From: Candidatus Fusobacterium pullicola
GTDB lineage: Bacteria > Fusobacteriota > Fusobacteriia > Fusobacteriales > Fusobacteriaceae
DNA: 40,110 nucleotides
Direction of reading: 5' to 3'
Assembly (NCBI GenBank): GCA_018883725.1
Contig: JAHLFN010000058.1
Span: 1-40,110, forward strand
Positions 7,662 through 15,524 of this stretch are shown here, one piece after another; positions within the stretch are counted from its first letter, which is position 1, and the number at the start of each line of letters is the position of its first letter. The notes beneath the pieces are model-generated. The model saw only the letters and a list, made by a program, of their open reading frames with translations. It ran no database searches and had not been told where the DNA came from. The translations under genes and the position numbers were made by a program.

Positions 7662-9218
7662 GTGGAAATAAAGACTATGATAAATAAAGTAAATAGAGAA
7701 ATACCTAGTTATATAGAAGGATATGGAGAGGTAAAGCCTTATGAAGGACCTTATGCTACAAAACCAGTTGGAAGAAAATATGCTCCATTAAAATCTTTTT
7801 CAAAACCTGGAGATTCAAAATTATTATCTTCAATTAGAGAAGCTATTGAGAAATGTGAGCTTAAAGATGGAATGACTATCTCTTTTCACCATCATTTAAG
7901 AAATGGAGACTATGTACTTAATATGGTAATGGATGAAATAGCTGCTTTAGGAATAAAAAATATTAATTTAGCTTGTTCATCTTTAACAACAGCACATGAG
8001 CCATTAATTGAGCATATCAGAAGTGAGATTGTAACAGGAATAACAACTTCAGGATTAAGAGGGGAAATAGCAAAAGAGATTTCTAAAAATAATATTTTAG
8101 GAAAGCCTATTATATTTAGAACTCATGGAGGAAGAGCTAGAGCAATTGAAGCTGGAGAGTTAAAAATAGATGTAGCTTTTATAGCAGCACCAGCATGTGA
8201 TAGAATGGGAAATATGAATGGAGCAGAAGGAAAGGCAGCTTTTGGGGCTATGGGATATCCTATGGTAGATGCTCAATATGCAGATAAAGTAGTGGCAATA
8301 ACAGATAATTTAATGCCATTTCCATTAAAAAGAATTAGTATTCCAATGACACAAGTTGATTATGTAGTTGAAGTAGAATCAATCGGAGATCCAGAATTAA
8401 TAGCAACTGGAGCTACCAGAATGACTAAAAATCCACAAGAGTTATTAATTGCTGAAAAAGCTTCTGATGTTTTAATAGCTTCTGGTTATATAAAAAATGG
8501 TTTTTCATTCCAAGCAGGATCTGGAGGATCTTCTTTGGCTGTATGCAAATATTTAAAAGAGTATATGAAAAAAAATAATATAAAAGGTTCGTTTGGAGCT
8601 GGAGGAATAACTTCAACAATGGTAGAGTTATTAGAGGAAGGATATTTTGAAGCTTTATTAGATACTCAAAGTTTTGATAGTGCTACAGCCGATTCATTGG
8701 TAAAAAATCCTGCTCATATTGAAATGTCAGCTTCAATGTATGCTAATCCTCATAATAAGGGATGTAGTGCACATCAATTAGATGTAATGATACTTTCAGC
8801 AACAGAAATAGATACAGATTACAATATAAACTCTTTAACGGGATCAACAGGAATGATTATGGGAGCTATAGGTGGAGCCCCAGATACTGCAGCAGGAGCT
8901 AAATTAACAGTTGTTGTTGCTCCTACTATGAGAAAAAGAATACCAATAATTATAGATAGAGTAACAAATGTGGTAACTCCAGGAGAAACAATAGATGTAT
9001 TAGTAACCGAAAGAGGAATATGTGTAAATCCTAGAAGAAAAGATTTAATAGAAGCGATGGAGTTAGCTGGAATAAAATTAAAAACAATAGAAGAGTTAAA
9101 AGAGGAAGTTGAAAAATTAACTGGTGTACCAGAAAAAACTTCATATCAAGATACTATAGTTGCTGTTATAGAATATAGAGATGGAACAGTAATAGATGTA
9201 ATAAAACAAGTTAAATAG
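7662..9218 (+). CDS. citF: Citrate lyase alpha subunit (citrate:acetyl-ACP transferase)
   Basis: A 518-residue CoA-transferase-like subunit that swaps acetyl for citrate on the carrier thioester. Family segments include SFHHHLRNGDYVLN, GKPIIFRTHGGRARAIEAGE, GNMNGAEGKAAFGAMGYP, FQAGSGGSSLAV and GSTGMIMGAIGGAPDTAAGA. GTG at 7662 is the start, with AGGAGGAG 6 bases before it. It is the last gene before a strong hairpin. The operon has no citC ligase, citX or citG, so activation of citrate lyase must depend on genes outside this window. Confidence 0.97.
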   Translation: MEIKTMINKVNREIPSYIEGYGEVKPYEGPYATKPVGRKYAPLKSFSKPGDSKLLSSIREAIEKCELKDGMTISFHHHLRNGDYVLNMVMDEIAALGIKNINLACSSLTTAHEPLIEHIRSEIVTGITTSGLRGEIAKEISKNNILGKPIIFRTHGGRARAIEAGELKIDVAFIAAPACDRMGNMNGAEGKAAFGAMGYPMVDAQYADKVVAITDNLMPFPLKRISIPMTQVDYVVEVESIGDPELIATGATRMTKNPQELLIAEKASDVLIASGYIKNGFSFQAGSGGSSLAVCKYLKEYMKKNNIKGSFGAGGITSTMVELLEEGYFEALLDTQSFDSATADSLVKNPAHIEMSASMYANPHNKGCSAHQLDVMILSATEIDTDYNINSLTGSTGMIMGAIGGAPDTAAGAKLTVVVAPTMRKRIPIIIDRVTNVVTPGETIDVLVTERGICVNPRRKDLIEAMELAGIKLKTIEELKEEVEKLTGVPEKTSYQDTIVAVIEYRDGTVIDVIKQVK

Positions 9219-9244
9219 AAATTAATTTTTAATTGTGAGATAAG

Positions 9245-9275
9245 GGGGCTGTTACATTTTGTAACTGCCCCTTTT
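9245..9275 (+). terminator. Terminator after citF
   Basis: A 12-bp GC-rich stem (GGGGCTGTTACA / TGTAACTGCCCC) has one T-T mismatch and a TTT loop, followed by TTTT. It ends only 22 bases before the next ATG, so it either separates the transporter gene from the operon or attenuates expression of it. Confidence 0.8.
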
Positions 9276-9296
9276 ATCATATGAATGGGAGAAAAT

Positions 9297-10607
9297 ATGT
9301 TAGTATTTTTATATTTTATTTTGATTTTAGTAATAGGTGGAATTTCATATCAAAAAATAAATGGACATAAAGATTTTTTTATAGCTGGGAAAAATGGAAA
9401 TAGTCTGGAAATAGCAGGAAGTCTATTAGCAACAATATTAGGGAGTTCAGCAATATTAGGAAGTGTAGATTCTGCCTATGAAATTGGTTGGGCTGGAAGT
9501 TGGTTACTTTTGACTGCAGCTTTGGGATTGATGTTACTTTATCCCTTTTTAAAATATATAGCTAAATTTCAAAATTATAATTTATCAGAATTATTAGGAG
9601 ATATTTATGGAATAGAGGTTCAAATTTTAGCTTCATTTGTAATTCCTATTGCTTGGTTAGGAGTTGTATCATCTCAAATTATTGGAGCAGCCAAAATAGT
9701 GATGATTCTAAGTTCAATAAATTATATAGAAGCAGTTATTCTAAGTGGAGGAGTTTTTATAATTTATACTTTTTTGGGAGGGCAGCTCTCTATTATAAAG
9801 ACAGATTTTTTTCAATTGCTATTTATTTTAGCAGGTGTTTTGGGAACTTTTTTCTATATTGGAGAAAATATAAAAGATATAGAAGGATTAGGAATAGTAA
9901 ATGAAAAATTTAATTATTTAGATGTAATGGTTTTGATATTAACATATTCTACTACTTGTCTAGTAGGACCGGATATATATTCTAGATTATTTTGTGCAAA
10001 AGATATAATAGTTATGAAAAAAGCTTTGATTATAACAGTAGCTATTTTAGTACCAATGGCTTTTATTTTGTCTGGAATTGGAATTTATGGAAGAGAAGTT
10101 TTAAATGAAACACATACAGGATTAAAATCTGTATTACTACTTATAGCAGAAAGAAAATTAAATAGAATAACTTCAACTTTTCTTTATTTTGGCTTATTAT
10201 CAGCCGTGATATCTTCTGCAGATACTACTTTGTTAACTGCCTCTTCTTTATTTACTCAGTGTTTTTTCAAAAATTTAAAAAATGAAAGATCCGTGTTAGT
10301 AACAAGATACATGATTATATTTTTAGGAATAATATCGATAGGGATAGCGTTATATTTTAAAAGTATATTAGGTAGTTTGTTACTAGCAATCGCAATATAT
10401 TCAGGAGCATTTATTGTTCCAGCTATATTAGGAATTTTAGGATTTAGAAGTAAGAAAGAGATAGTGATAACAGCTATAATAATTGGAGGAATGTTAGCCT
10501 TTATAGGAAAAATTATAGGTGGAGATAAGGGGAATTATATTTTAATTTTTAGTTTTATTTTAAATTTCGGAATATTATTGATTGGGAAAAAAATAACTAC
10601 TCATTAA
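9297..10607 (+). CDS. Sodium:solute symporter (SSS family), substrate unknown
   Basis: A 436-residue inner-membrane symporter with about 12-13 hydrophobic segments. The early DFFIAGKNGNSLEIAGSLLAT and SSAILGSVDSAYEIGWAGSW match the SSS (PutP/PanF/SglT) fold. The Na2-site helix is visible in SAVISSADTTLLTASSLF. The ATG at 9297 has GGGAG 5 bases ahead; an ATG at 9285 has no ribosome site. No promoter is apparent between the citF hairpin and this gene, so it may be made by read-through from the citrate operon or from an unseen promoter. A carboxylate substrate is possible from context, but nothing in the sequence fixes it. Confidence 0.8.
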   Translation: MLVFLYFILILVIGGISYQKINGHKDFFIAGKNGNSLEIAGSLLATILGSSAILGSVDSAYEIGWAGSWLLLTAALGLMLLYPFLKYIAKFQNYNLSELLGDIYGIEVQILASFVIPIAWLGVVSSQIIGAAKIVMILSSINYIEAVILSGGVFIIYTFLGGQLSIIKTDFFQLLFILAGVLGTFFYIGENIKDIEGLGIVNEKFNYLDVMVLILTYSTTCLVGPDIYSRLFCAKDIIVMKKALIITVAILVPMAFILSGIGIYGREVLNETHTGLKSVLLLIAERKLNRITSTFLYFGLLSAVISSADTTLLTASSLFTQCFFKNLKNERSVLVTRYMIIFLGIISIGIALYFKSILGSLLLAIAIYSGAFIVPAILGILGFRSKKEIVITAIIIGGMLAFIGKIIGGDKGNYILIFSFILNFGILLIGKKITTH

Positions 10608-10627
10608 AATAAAATGAGTAGTTATTT
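10591..10627. terminator. Bidirectional terminator between symporter and gntR
   Basis: A perfect 15-bp stem (10591-10605 with 10613-10627; core AACTACTCATT) has a 7-base loop. A-rich and T-rich ends serve both the plus-strand symporter, whose stop lies in the stem, and the minus-strand gntR gene, which ends at 10630. Confidence 0.8.
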
Positions 10628-10629
10628 CT

Positions 10630-11280
10630 CTAGATAGAATATTTAGAAAGTATAAAATTCATAGATTTTTCTAAATGAACTCTATTTAAATTTATAGCAA
10701 AAGGAAGATCCTTTCTTTTTATTGCTTCTAATATCTCTAAGTGATCTTTAAAAGCTTCTTTTTTTCTTTCAGCATTATCAATAGATATTTTTCTAAATCT
10801 TTTTAAATAAAGGTTTATATTATTGATCATAGCAGTAACTTTAGGCAGATCGGCAATTTCATAAAGAGTTTGATTAAATTCTGTGAATAGCGAAAAAACC
10901 TTTTCGATATTTTTTAGTTCAAAAGCTTTTTTAGTATTTTTTAGGACTTTTTCAAGTTTTTTTATATCTTGAGAGGTTCCTTTTTTTATAATCTCTTCTA
11001 GAATAATTCCCTCTAGTGCTATTCTTATTTTATAAATTTCTGAAATTTCTTCTTTGGTAAAAATTTTTACAATAACACCGCCAGTTGATAAGCTTTCAAC
11101 AAGACCTTCTAATTCAAGCATTCTAATAGCTTCTCTAATAGGAGTTCTACTTATTTGAAATTTATTAGAATATTCAGTTTCTATAATTCTTTCACCTGGT
11201 TGAATAATACCATCTATTATCATCTCTTTTAAAGAATCGTAAACTTTTTCTCTCATAGATTTATTTTTTTCAATTACCAT
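10630..11280 (-). CDS. GntR-family regulator with FCD ligand domain; likely citrate regulon
   Basis: A 216-residue cytoplasmic DNA-binding protein. The N-terminal winged helix (about residues 7-72) includes MIIDGIIQPGERIIETEYSNKFQISRTPIREAIRMLELEGLV in family order, the GntR signature. Residues 80-210 are all helical and fit the FCD effector domain (EIYKIRIALEGIILEEI, then FTEFNQTLYEIAD, and HLEILEAIKRKD). The start at 11280 has AAGGAG 7 bases upstream; the longer open frame from 11325 would run through the operator. Its promoter carries a 24-base palindrome whose core recurs at citS and oadA, so autoregulation and control of citrate genes are inferred. Enterococcal CitO is a GntR regulator with a comparable task, though FCD against UTRA domain type was not checked. 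Confidence 0.9.
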   Translation of the reverse strand: MVIEKNKSMREKVYDSLKEMIIDGIIQPGERIIETEYSNKFQISRTPIREAIRMLELEGLVESLSTGGVIVKIFTKEEISEIYKIRIALEGIILEEIIKKGTSQDIKKLEKVLKNTKKAFELKNIEKVFSLFTEFNQTLYEIADLPKVTAMINNINLYLKRFRKISIDNAERKKEAFKDHLEILEAIKRKDLPFAINLNRVHLEKSMNFILSKYSI

Positions 11281-11298
11281 AAAAAATCTCCTTAAATA

Positions 11299-11322
11299 TT
11301 GTACTATGTATACATAATACAA
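11299..11322. promoter_or_regulatory. Operator palindrome on the gntR promoter
   Basis: A 24-base inverted repeat, TTGTA-C-TATGTA and TACATA-A-TACAA, is symmetric apart from one base pair. Its centre is TGTATACA, as at 2969 and 3143. It covers the -10 element of the gntR promoter, the classical position for autorepression. Confidence 0.75.
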
Positions 11323-11342
11323 CATTTAAGGAGAAAAGTCAA
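11314..11342 (-). promoter_or_regulatory. gntR promoter
   Basis: On the minus strand TTGACT (11342-11337) and TATTAT (11319-11314) are separated by exactly 17 bases. The -35 lies just past the stop codon of the upstream permease gene, giving gntR its own transcript. The -10 is inside the operator. Confidence 0.7.
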
Positions 11343-11344
11343 AC

Positions 11345-12775
11345 CTATCTATTTTGTTGTCTAGCTATTCTAGGGAATATAAATCCTAATCCAATAAGAA
11401 CTATAGGAGTTAAGATATTTAAACTGATTTGGAAAATCCATTCTGAGCTGAATGCCTCAAGGTTTTTAGGGAAGATACCCATTAAACAAGCAAAGGAAGT
11501 AAATGCAAAACACCAAGCTCCAACTAAAGTAGCAACTTTGTCGCTAGCTATAAATTTGAATGTAGCTTTTTCCATAAGTCCTTTATTTCTAATAAATCCT
11601 CTAAGCCCTATATAAGCTAGGAATACCCATAGGTATCTTAATGGCATAACTATAGAGTTAAGATCTAGTAACCAGTTATATAGATTATTCATATCTCCAA
11701 TACCAAGTGCAGGTATTATAATTAAGATTCCAACTAAGATAGCAGTTAATTTATACCCGTTTATAGGAGCTCCATACTCATTAGTTTTAGTAAATGATTG
11801 AGGAATGAAGTTTCTGTCTCCCTCTCCAATTAACATTTTTAGTGGAGCATCTATTGAGAACATAAGAGCAGATATTTGTCCTAATGTGTTAGCTACTGCA
11901 TACAGAATCATTAGAAGATTTCCTACTCCATAGTACTCTCCTAAAAGTTTGAAAGCATAGTATTGCCCATTCATCTTAAGGTCAGCAGGAATATTTCCAC
12001 TGTTGAACATAATACCCATAGCAAGAGATCCAAGTAGAGCTGACATTCCAACAGAAGCAGCAAGTATGATCATTCCTTTAGGGAAGTTTTTACTTGGATT
12101 TTCAACATCTTTAACATATGGAGATATCTTCTCACATCCACCTACTGCAAATACAAGCATAGATATTGTAGTAAAGTATGTAAAATCAAATTTAGGCATA
12201 AAAGTAGCTAAACTCCAATCAGTAGTAGCAGAAGTAGCTCCTACAATTGAAGGTGCTGCAACAGTTAAAAGAATGTAAAGTATTCCCATGAAAAACATAG
12301 ATGTTCCAGCAAGAGCTCCTATTTTTTTCAAAGAGTTAATTCCTTTAGCTGATAGCCATAAGAAAAATAAAAAGATAACAAGTACAATACTTTGTAAGAT
12401 TAAAGGATTGAAGCTTTTAATCATATTTCCATTTTGGAAGAAAACCCAACTTAATGCAACTAGTGCACTTTGAGGTTTTTGAGCAAGATAAGGTATATGT
12501 ACTACCCAGTAAGTCCAACCAGCTAAATAAGCTATTAATGGGCTATAAGTAGATCCAATCCAGCTTGATACTCCTCCACCTTTATTTTCAAATACAGATC
12601 CCATTTCTCCAACCATTAAAGCATATGGTAAGAAATAGAAAGTAAGTATTAACAGCCAAGATACAACAACTGTTAATCCTTGGTTAGCATAGTTATTAAC
12701 AACATTTCCGAATCCCCAAACTACAGTGAATCCCATCATTGCCAATGTACGCCAATTAAGTTTTTTTGTTTCCAT
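11345..12775 (-). CDS. APC-superfamily amino acid permease (YjeM/AGT-like)
   Basis: A 476-residue inner-membrane permease with about 12 hydrophobic segments. The first helix GFTVVWGFGNVVNNYANQG, then VGEMGSVFENKGGGVSSWIG, and VFAVGGCEKISPYVKDVENPSKNFPKG are typical of glutamate/GABA-antiporter-like and YjeM-like APC carriers. AAGGAG lies 10 bases before the ATG. It follows the two-component genes on the same strand after 152 bases that hold an extended -10 promoter and a motif shared with the cstA upstream region. That points to control by the neighbouring LytTR regulator. The substrate, probably an amino acid, cannot be read from the sequence. Confidence 0.82.
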   Translation of the reverse strand: METKKLNWRTLAMMGFTVVWGFGNVVNNYANQGLTVVVSWLLILTFYFLPYALMVGEMGSVFENKGGGVSSWIGSTYSPLIAYLAGWTYWVVHIPYLAQKPQSALVALSWVFFQNGNMIKSFNPLILQSIVLVIFLFFLWLSAKGINSLKKIGALAGTSMFFMGILYILLTVAAPSIVGATSATTDWSLATFMPKFDFTYFTTISMLVFAVGGCEKISPYVKDVENPSKNFPKGMIILAASVGMSALLGSLAMGIMFNSGNIPADLKMNGQYYAFKLLGEYYGVGNLLMILYAVANTLGQISALMFSIDAPLKMLIGEGDRNFIPQSFTKTNEYGAPINGYKLTAILVGILIIIPALGIGDMNNLYNWLLDLNSIVMPLRYLWVFLAYIGLRGFIRNKGLMEKATFKFIASDKVATLVGAWCFAFTSFACLMGIFPKNLEAFSSEWIFQISLNILTPIVLIGLGFIFPRIARQQNR

Positions 12776-12815
12776 CGGTTTTGTTCTCCTTTTTTAAAAA
12801 TTGCAATCACTTGAA

Positions 12816-12824
12816 ATTATACCA
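12816..12824 (-). promoter_or_regulatory. Extended -10 promoter of the APC permease
   Basis: On the minus strand the sequence reads TGGTATAAT, a consensus extended -10 (TG-N-TATAAT), about 40 bases upstream of the permease start. No good -35 is present, which fits an activator-dependent promoter. Confidence 0.5.
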
Positions 12825-12877
12825 TAAAAATAGGAAAAAAATTATAATTTTTTGAAAAAATTTTTAAAAAAATATAA

Positions 12878-12899
12878 AAGTAATAGAAAAATTACACTT
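12878..12899. promoter_or_regulatory. Candidate LytTR-regulator site, copy 1
   Basis: AAGTA-AT-AGAAAAAT-TACACTT forms an imperfect inverted repeat upstream of the APC permease promoter. A near-identical block (AAGTA-GAAAAAAA-TACACTT) occurs at 15405-15424 before cstA. Both are followed by the same 17 bases, AATATAGTAAAATAATA (12905-12921 and 15453-15469). Function is inferred from this sharing on either side of the two-component genes. Confidence 0.4.
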
Positions 12900-12927
12900 T
12901 TGATAATATAGTAAAATAATATTGTAC

Positions 12928-13650
12928 TTATTTAATAACTAAGAGCTCTTTAAACTCTTTGATATTGTTTCTACTTACTGGAACTTTAAATTTTAAATCC
13001 TGTATTTTTAAAATGTACGTTCCATTAAACCAAGGCTCAACCTCTTTAATTTTATCTAAATTGACAATATAGGAGCGATGAGTTCTATAAAATTTATTTT
13101 TGGGTAAAATTTCCTCCCATTTAGATATTTTTAATTTCGAGGTATAGATTTCATCTTTGACATATACTATACTCTCTTTTTCTGCTACCTCAATACAGTA
13201 AATTTCATCAAGAGAAATAACTAACATTTTTTCACTAGAGAATACAGTAACCTTATTAATTTTTTCTACCTCTTTCACTTGAAGAGTTTCTTTTGATGAA
13301 CTTAGGTTATTTAAAACTTCCATTATTCTCTTTTCAGAGTATGGTTTTAAAAGATAATCAAAAGCTTTTATTTCAAAGGCTTCAGCAGCATAATCTCTAT
13401 ATGCTGTGATAAATATTATTTTTAAATTAGGATTTAATTTTATTAGAATTTTTCCTAAGCTCATACCATCCAACTCAGGCATATTTATATCTAAAAAAAC
13501 GACATCAACCTCATGTTCTTGAAGATATTTTAATGAATCTACTGGATTTTCAAATTCTTTTTCTAACGTAATTCCCTTGTGCTTTGAAAGAAAATATTTT
13601 AGTTCCTCTCTAGCAGGAAATTCATCCTCTATAATTACACATCTTAACAT
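12928..13650 (-). CDS. LytTR-family response regulator
   Basis: A 240-residue response regulator. The receiver domain (residues 1-115) has acidic residues in IIEDE, the phospho-acceptor Asp54 in VVFLDINMPELDG, the conserved threonine in IFITAY and the lysine in YLLKPY. Residues about 140-238 form a LytTR DNA-binding domain (SLDEIYCIEVAEKE, KFYRTHRSYIVNLDKIKEV, FKVPVSRNNIKEFKELL). GGAGG stands 5 bases before the ATG. It overlaps the 3' end of the sensor kinase gene by 7 bases, so the two are coupled. The closest well-known parallels are LytR and the pyruvate-responsive BtsR of E. coli. Confidence 0.93.
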   Translation of the reverse strand: MLRCVIIEDEFPAREELKYFLSKHKGITLEKEFENPVDSLKYLQEHEVDVVFLDINMPELDGMSLGKILIKLNPNLKIIFITAYRDYAAEAFEIKAFDYLLKPYSEKRIMEVLNNLSSSKETLQVKEVEKINKVTVFSSEKMLVISLDEIYCIEVAEKESIVYVKDEIYTSKLKISKWEEILPKNKFYRTHRSYIVNLDKIKEVEPWFNGTYILKIQDLKFKVPVSRNNIKEFKELLVIK

Positions 13651-15326
13651 TTTTCCTCCTTGTTAATATTGAAAGATATCCTTGTTCCTTTTTCAAGTTT
13701 CTCTATATTTAAACCCTTTCCATAAAGAATTTTTAAACGGTTATGAACATTTTTTAAGCCTATATTTTTTTCTATCTTATCATCAATACCATCTATAATA
13801 CTTTGGTCTATTCCAATTCCATCATCTTCTATAATTATATTATAACTTTTGTCTTTTTCAATAACAGATATAGTTACAGTTCCTCCTTCTCTTCTTTTTA
13901 GAATACCATGTTTTATACTATTTTCAACAAGAGGTTGAATTATAAGACTTGGAAGTTGGAGAGTGAGAGAAGATTCAGGGATATTGTAAATAGTTTTTAT
14001 TTTATTCCCAAACCTTGCTTTTTCTATATTTATATATGCTTCAACTTGCTGTAATTCTTCATGTAGAGGAAGAAGTTTAGAGAAATTTTCAAGATTATAT
14101 CTCAAATATGTAGAAAGATTTATAATTATCTCCCTTGCCTTATTTGGCTCTATCCTTACAAAAGAAGATATAGTATGAAGAGCATTAAATAAAAAATGTG
14201 GATTTATCTGTGTTTGAAGAGCTTTTAGTTCAGCTTCTTTAGCCATAGATTTAAAGTTTTCTATGTTACTAAGTTCAATCTGAGTAGAAATAAGCATAGA
14301 AAGTCCTTCGGCCAAATATTGTTTTCTAGCTGTAGCACTTTTAGTAGTATCAAAGTATAATTTTAAAGTTCCTGATATTTTTCTTTCCTCCTGAAAAAGA
14401 GGAAGGATAATGCAAGATTTAATATTTTCACTAATATATTGAAAATCAACTAAATCATCTTCATCTTTACCAAGAATAAGGAACTCTCCAGTTTTTAGAA
14501 CTTGTTTAGTAGCCTTACTCTTAATCTTAGAATGATTTAAGACATATTCATCAGAAATGACTGAGCTAGCTATAATATTTTTATCATCAGTAATAATGAC
14601 CATTTTGGCTTCCAAAGCTTCAAGAATTATTTTACAAACTTCATTTAAACTATTTCCTTTTCTGATGTATGGAAGAGATTTGTTAGCTATTTCAAGAGCT
14701 AGTTTAGCTTGTTTTCCAGCTAAAATCTCCTTTTCAGAAATAAGATCTTCTATTATAATAATAACAATAGAGACACCTAAAGCGTTGGCAAGGATCATAG
14801 GAATATATATATTTTTTACAATATCTATGGCAATATTAAAATTATATAAGAAAAAACCAGTGATCAGAATTAAAATCATACTTAAATTTTCAATTAAAAA
14901 TCCACTAATGAATCCATAAATATAGCAATTTTTTTCATTGGTTTTTCTAAAAAAAAGAGTTGTAATAAATCCTCCTATAATAGATGAAATACCACAAGCA
15001 ATTGTTGTTGGACTCTGTGTATCAATGAAAAATCTATGTATCCCAGCAATACAACCAGTTATAATTCCAACTTGAGGTCCTCCTATTATTCCAGCAACTG
15101 CTACTCCAATATTTCTAGTGTTAACAATGGCACCTCTATAATAAATACCAGTATATGTTCCTATTATTGAAAGAAAGGAAAAAAATATTGATAATAAAAT
15201 AATATCAAGTTTTGTATACTCTTTTTTAGTAAAAATATTTCTAGCTCTTTTAAATTTTGTAAAGAAAAAAGCTAAAGCAATTATATATCCAAGATTATTC
15301 AAAAGCCTACTTGTTAGTTCAAACAT
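13644..15326 (-). CDS. LytS-type sensor histidine kinase
   Basis: A 560-residue membrane sensor kinase. Residues about 1-200 hold five to six hydrophobic helices of the 5TM-5TMR_LYT type (GVAVAGIIGGPQVGIITGCIAGIHR is diagnostic in style). A GAF-like domain follows at about 215-345. The kinase core starts with LQTQINPHFLFNALHTISS, whose histidine is the phosphorylation site. The ATPase part shows LVENSIKHGI (N box) and IIIEDDGIGID (G1 box). AGAGGTGA lies 5 bases before the ATG. It is paired with the LytTR regulator downstream and divergent from cstA, the arrangement of LytS/BtsS systems that control CstA-family pyruvate transporters. Pyruvate sensing is inference. Confidence 0.92.
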   Translation of the reverse strand: MFELTSRLLNNLGYIIALAFFFTKFKRARNIFTKKEYTKLDIILLSIFFSFLSIIGTYTGIYYRGAIVNTRNIGVAVAGIIGGPQVGIITGCIAGIHRFFIDTQSPTTIACGISSIIGGFITTLFFRKTNEKNCYIYGFISGFLIENLSMILILITGFFLYNFNIAIDIVKNIYIPMILANALGVSIVIIIIEDLISEKEILAGKQAKLALEIANKSLPYIRKGNSLNEVCKIILEALEAKMVIITDDKNIIASSVISDEYVLNHSKIKSKATKQVLKTGEFLILGKDEDDLVDFQYISENIKSCIILPLFQEERKISGTLKLYFDTTKSATARKQYLAEGLSMLISTQIELSNIENFKSMAKEAELKALQTQINPHFLFNALHTISSFVRIEPNKAREIIINLSTYLRYNLENFSKLLPLHEELQQVEAYINIEKARFGNKIKTIYNIPESSLTLQLPSLIIQPLVENSIKHGILKRREGGTVTISVIEKDKSYNIIIEDDGIGIDQSIIDGIDDKIEKNIGLKNVHNRLKILYGKGLNIEKLEKGTRISFNINKEEKC

Positions 15327-15347
15327 AAAATCACCTCTATTTTGAGA

Positions 15348-15356
15348 ATTATATCA
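15348..15356 (-). promoter_or_regulatory. Extended -10 promoter of the two-component operon
   Basis: On the minus strand TGATATAAT lies 21 bases upstream of the kinase ATG. This is a consensus extended -10, without a clear -35. Confidence 0.5.
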
Positions 15357-15404
15357 TAAAATTGATAAAGAAAAAAGTAAAACAAGGATGAAATTTTGCA
15401 TTTT

Positions 15405-15424
15405 AAGTAGAAAAAAATACACTT
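15405..15424. promoter_or_regulatory. Candidate LytTR-regulator site, copy 2 (cstA)
   Basis: AAGTA-GAAAAAAA-TACACTT resembles the block at 12878-12899, and a shared 17-base tail follows at 15453-15469. The cstA upstream region has no convincing -35 element, so an activator bound here, about 30-50 bases before the likely -10 (TATAGT, 15455-15460), would make sense. Confidence 0.4.
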
Positions 15425-15524
15425 CAGAATAAAAAAGAATAAAAAAATATAAAATATAGTAAAATAATACTATAGAAATAAATACATTCAAAATGTAAAA
15501 AAATATAACAGGAGGATAGGTTTT

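Noticed and set aside
15385-15400. GG-N10-GC spacing (GGATGAAATTTTGC) upstream of cstA, like a sigma-54 promoter
   Set aside because: Only the -12 half (TTTGCA) fits; the -24 half lacks TGGCA, it is 125 bases from the gene, and the local regulator is LytTR type, not a sigma-54 activator.
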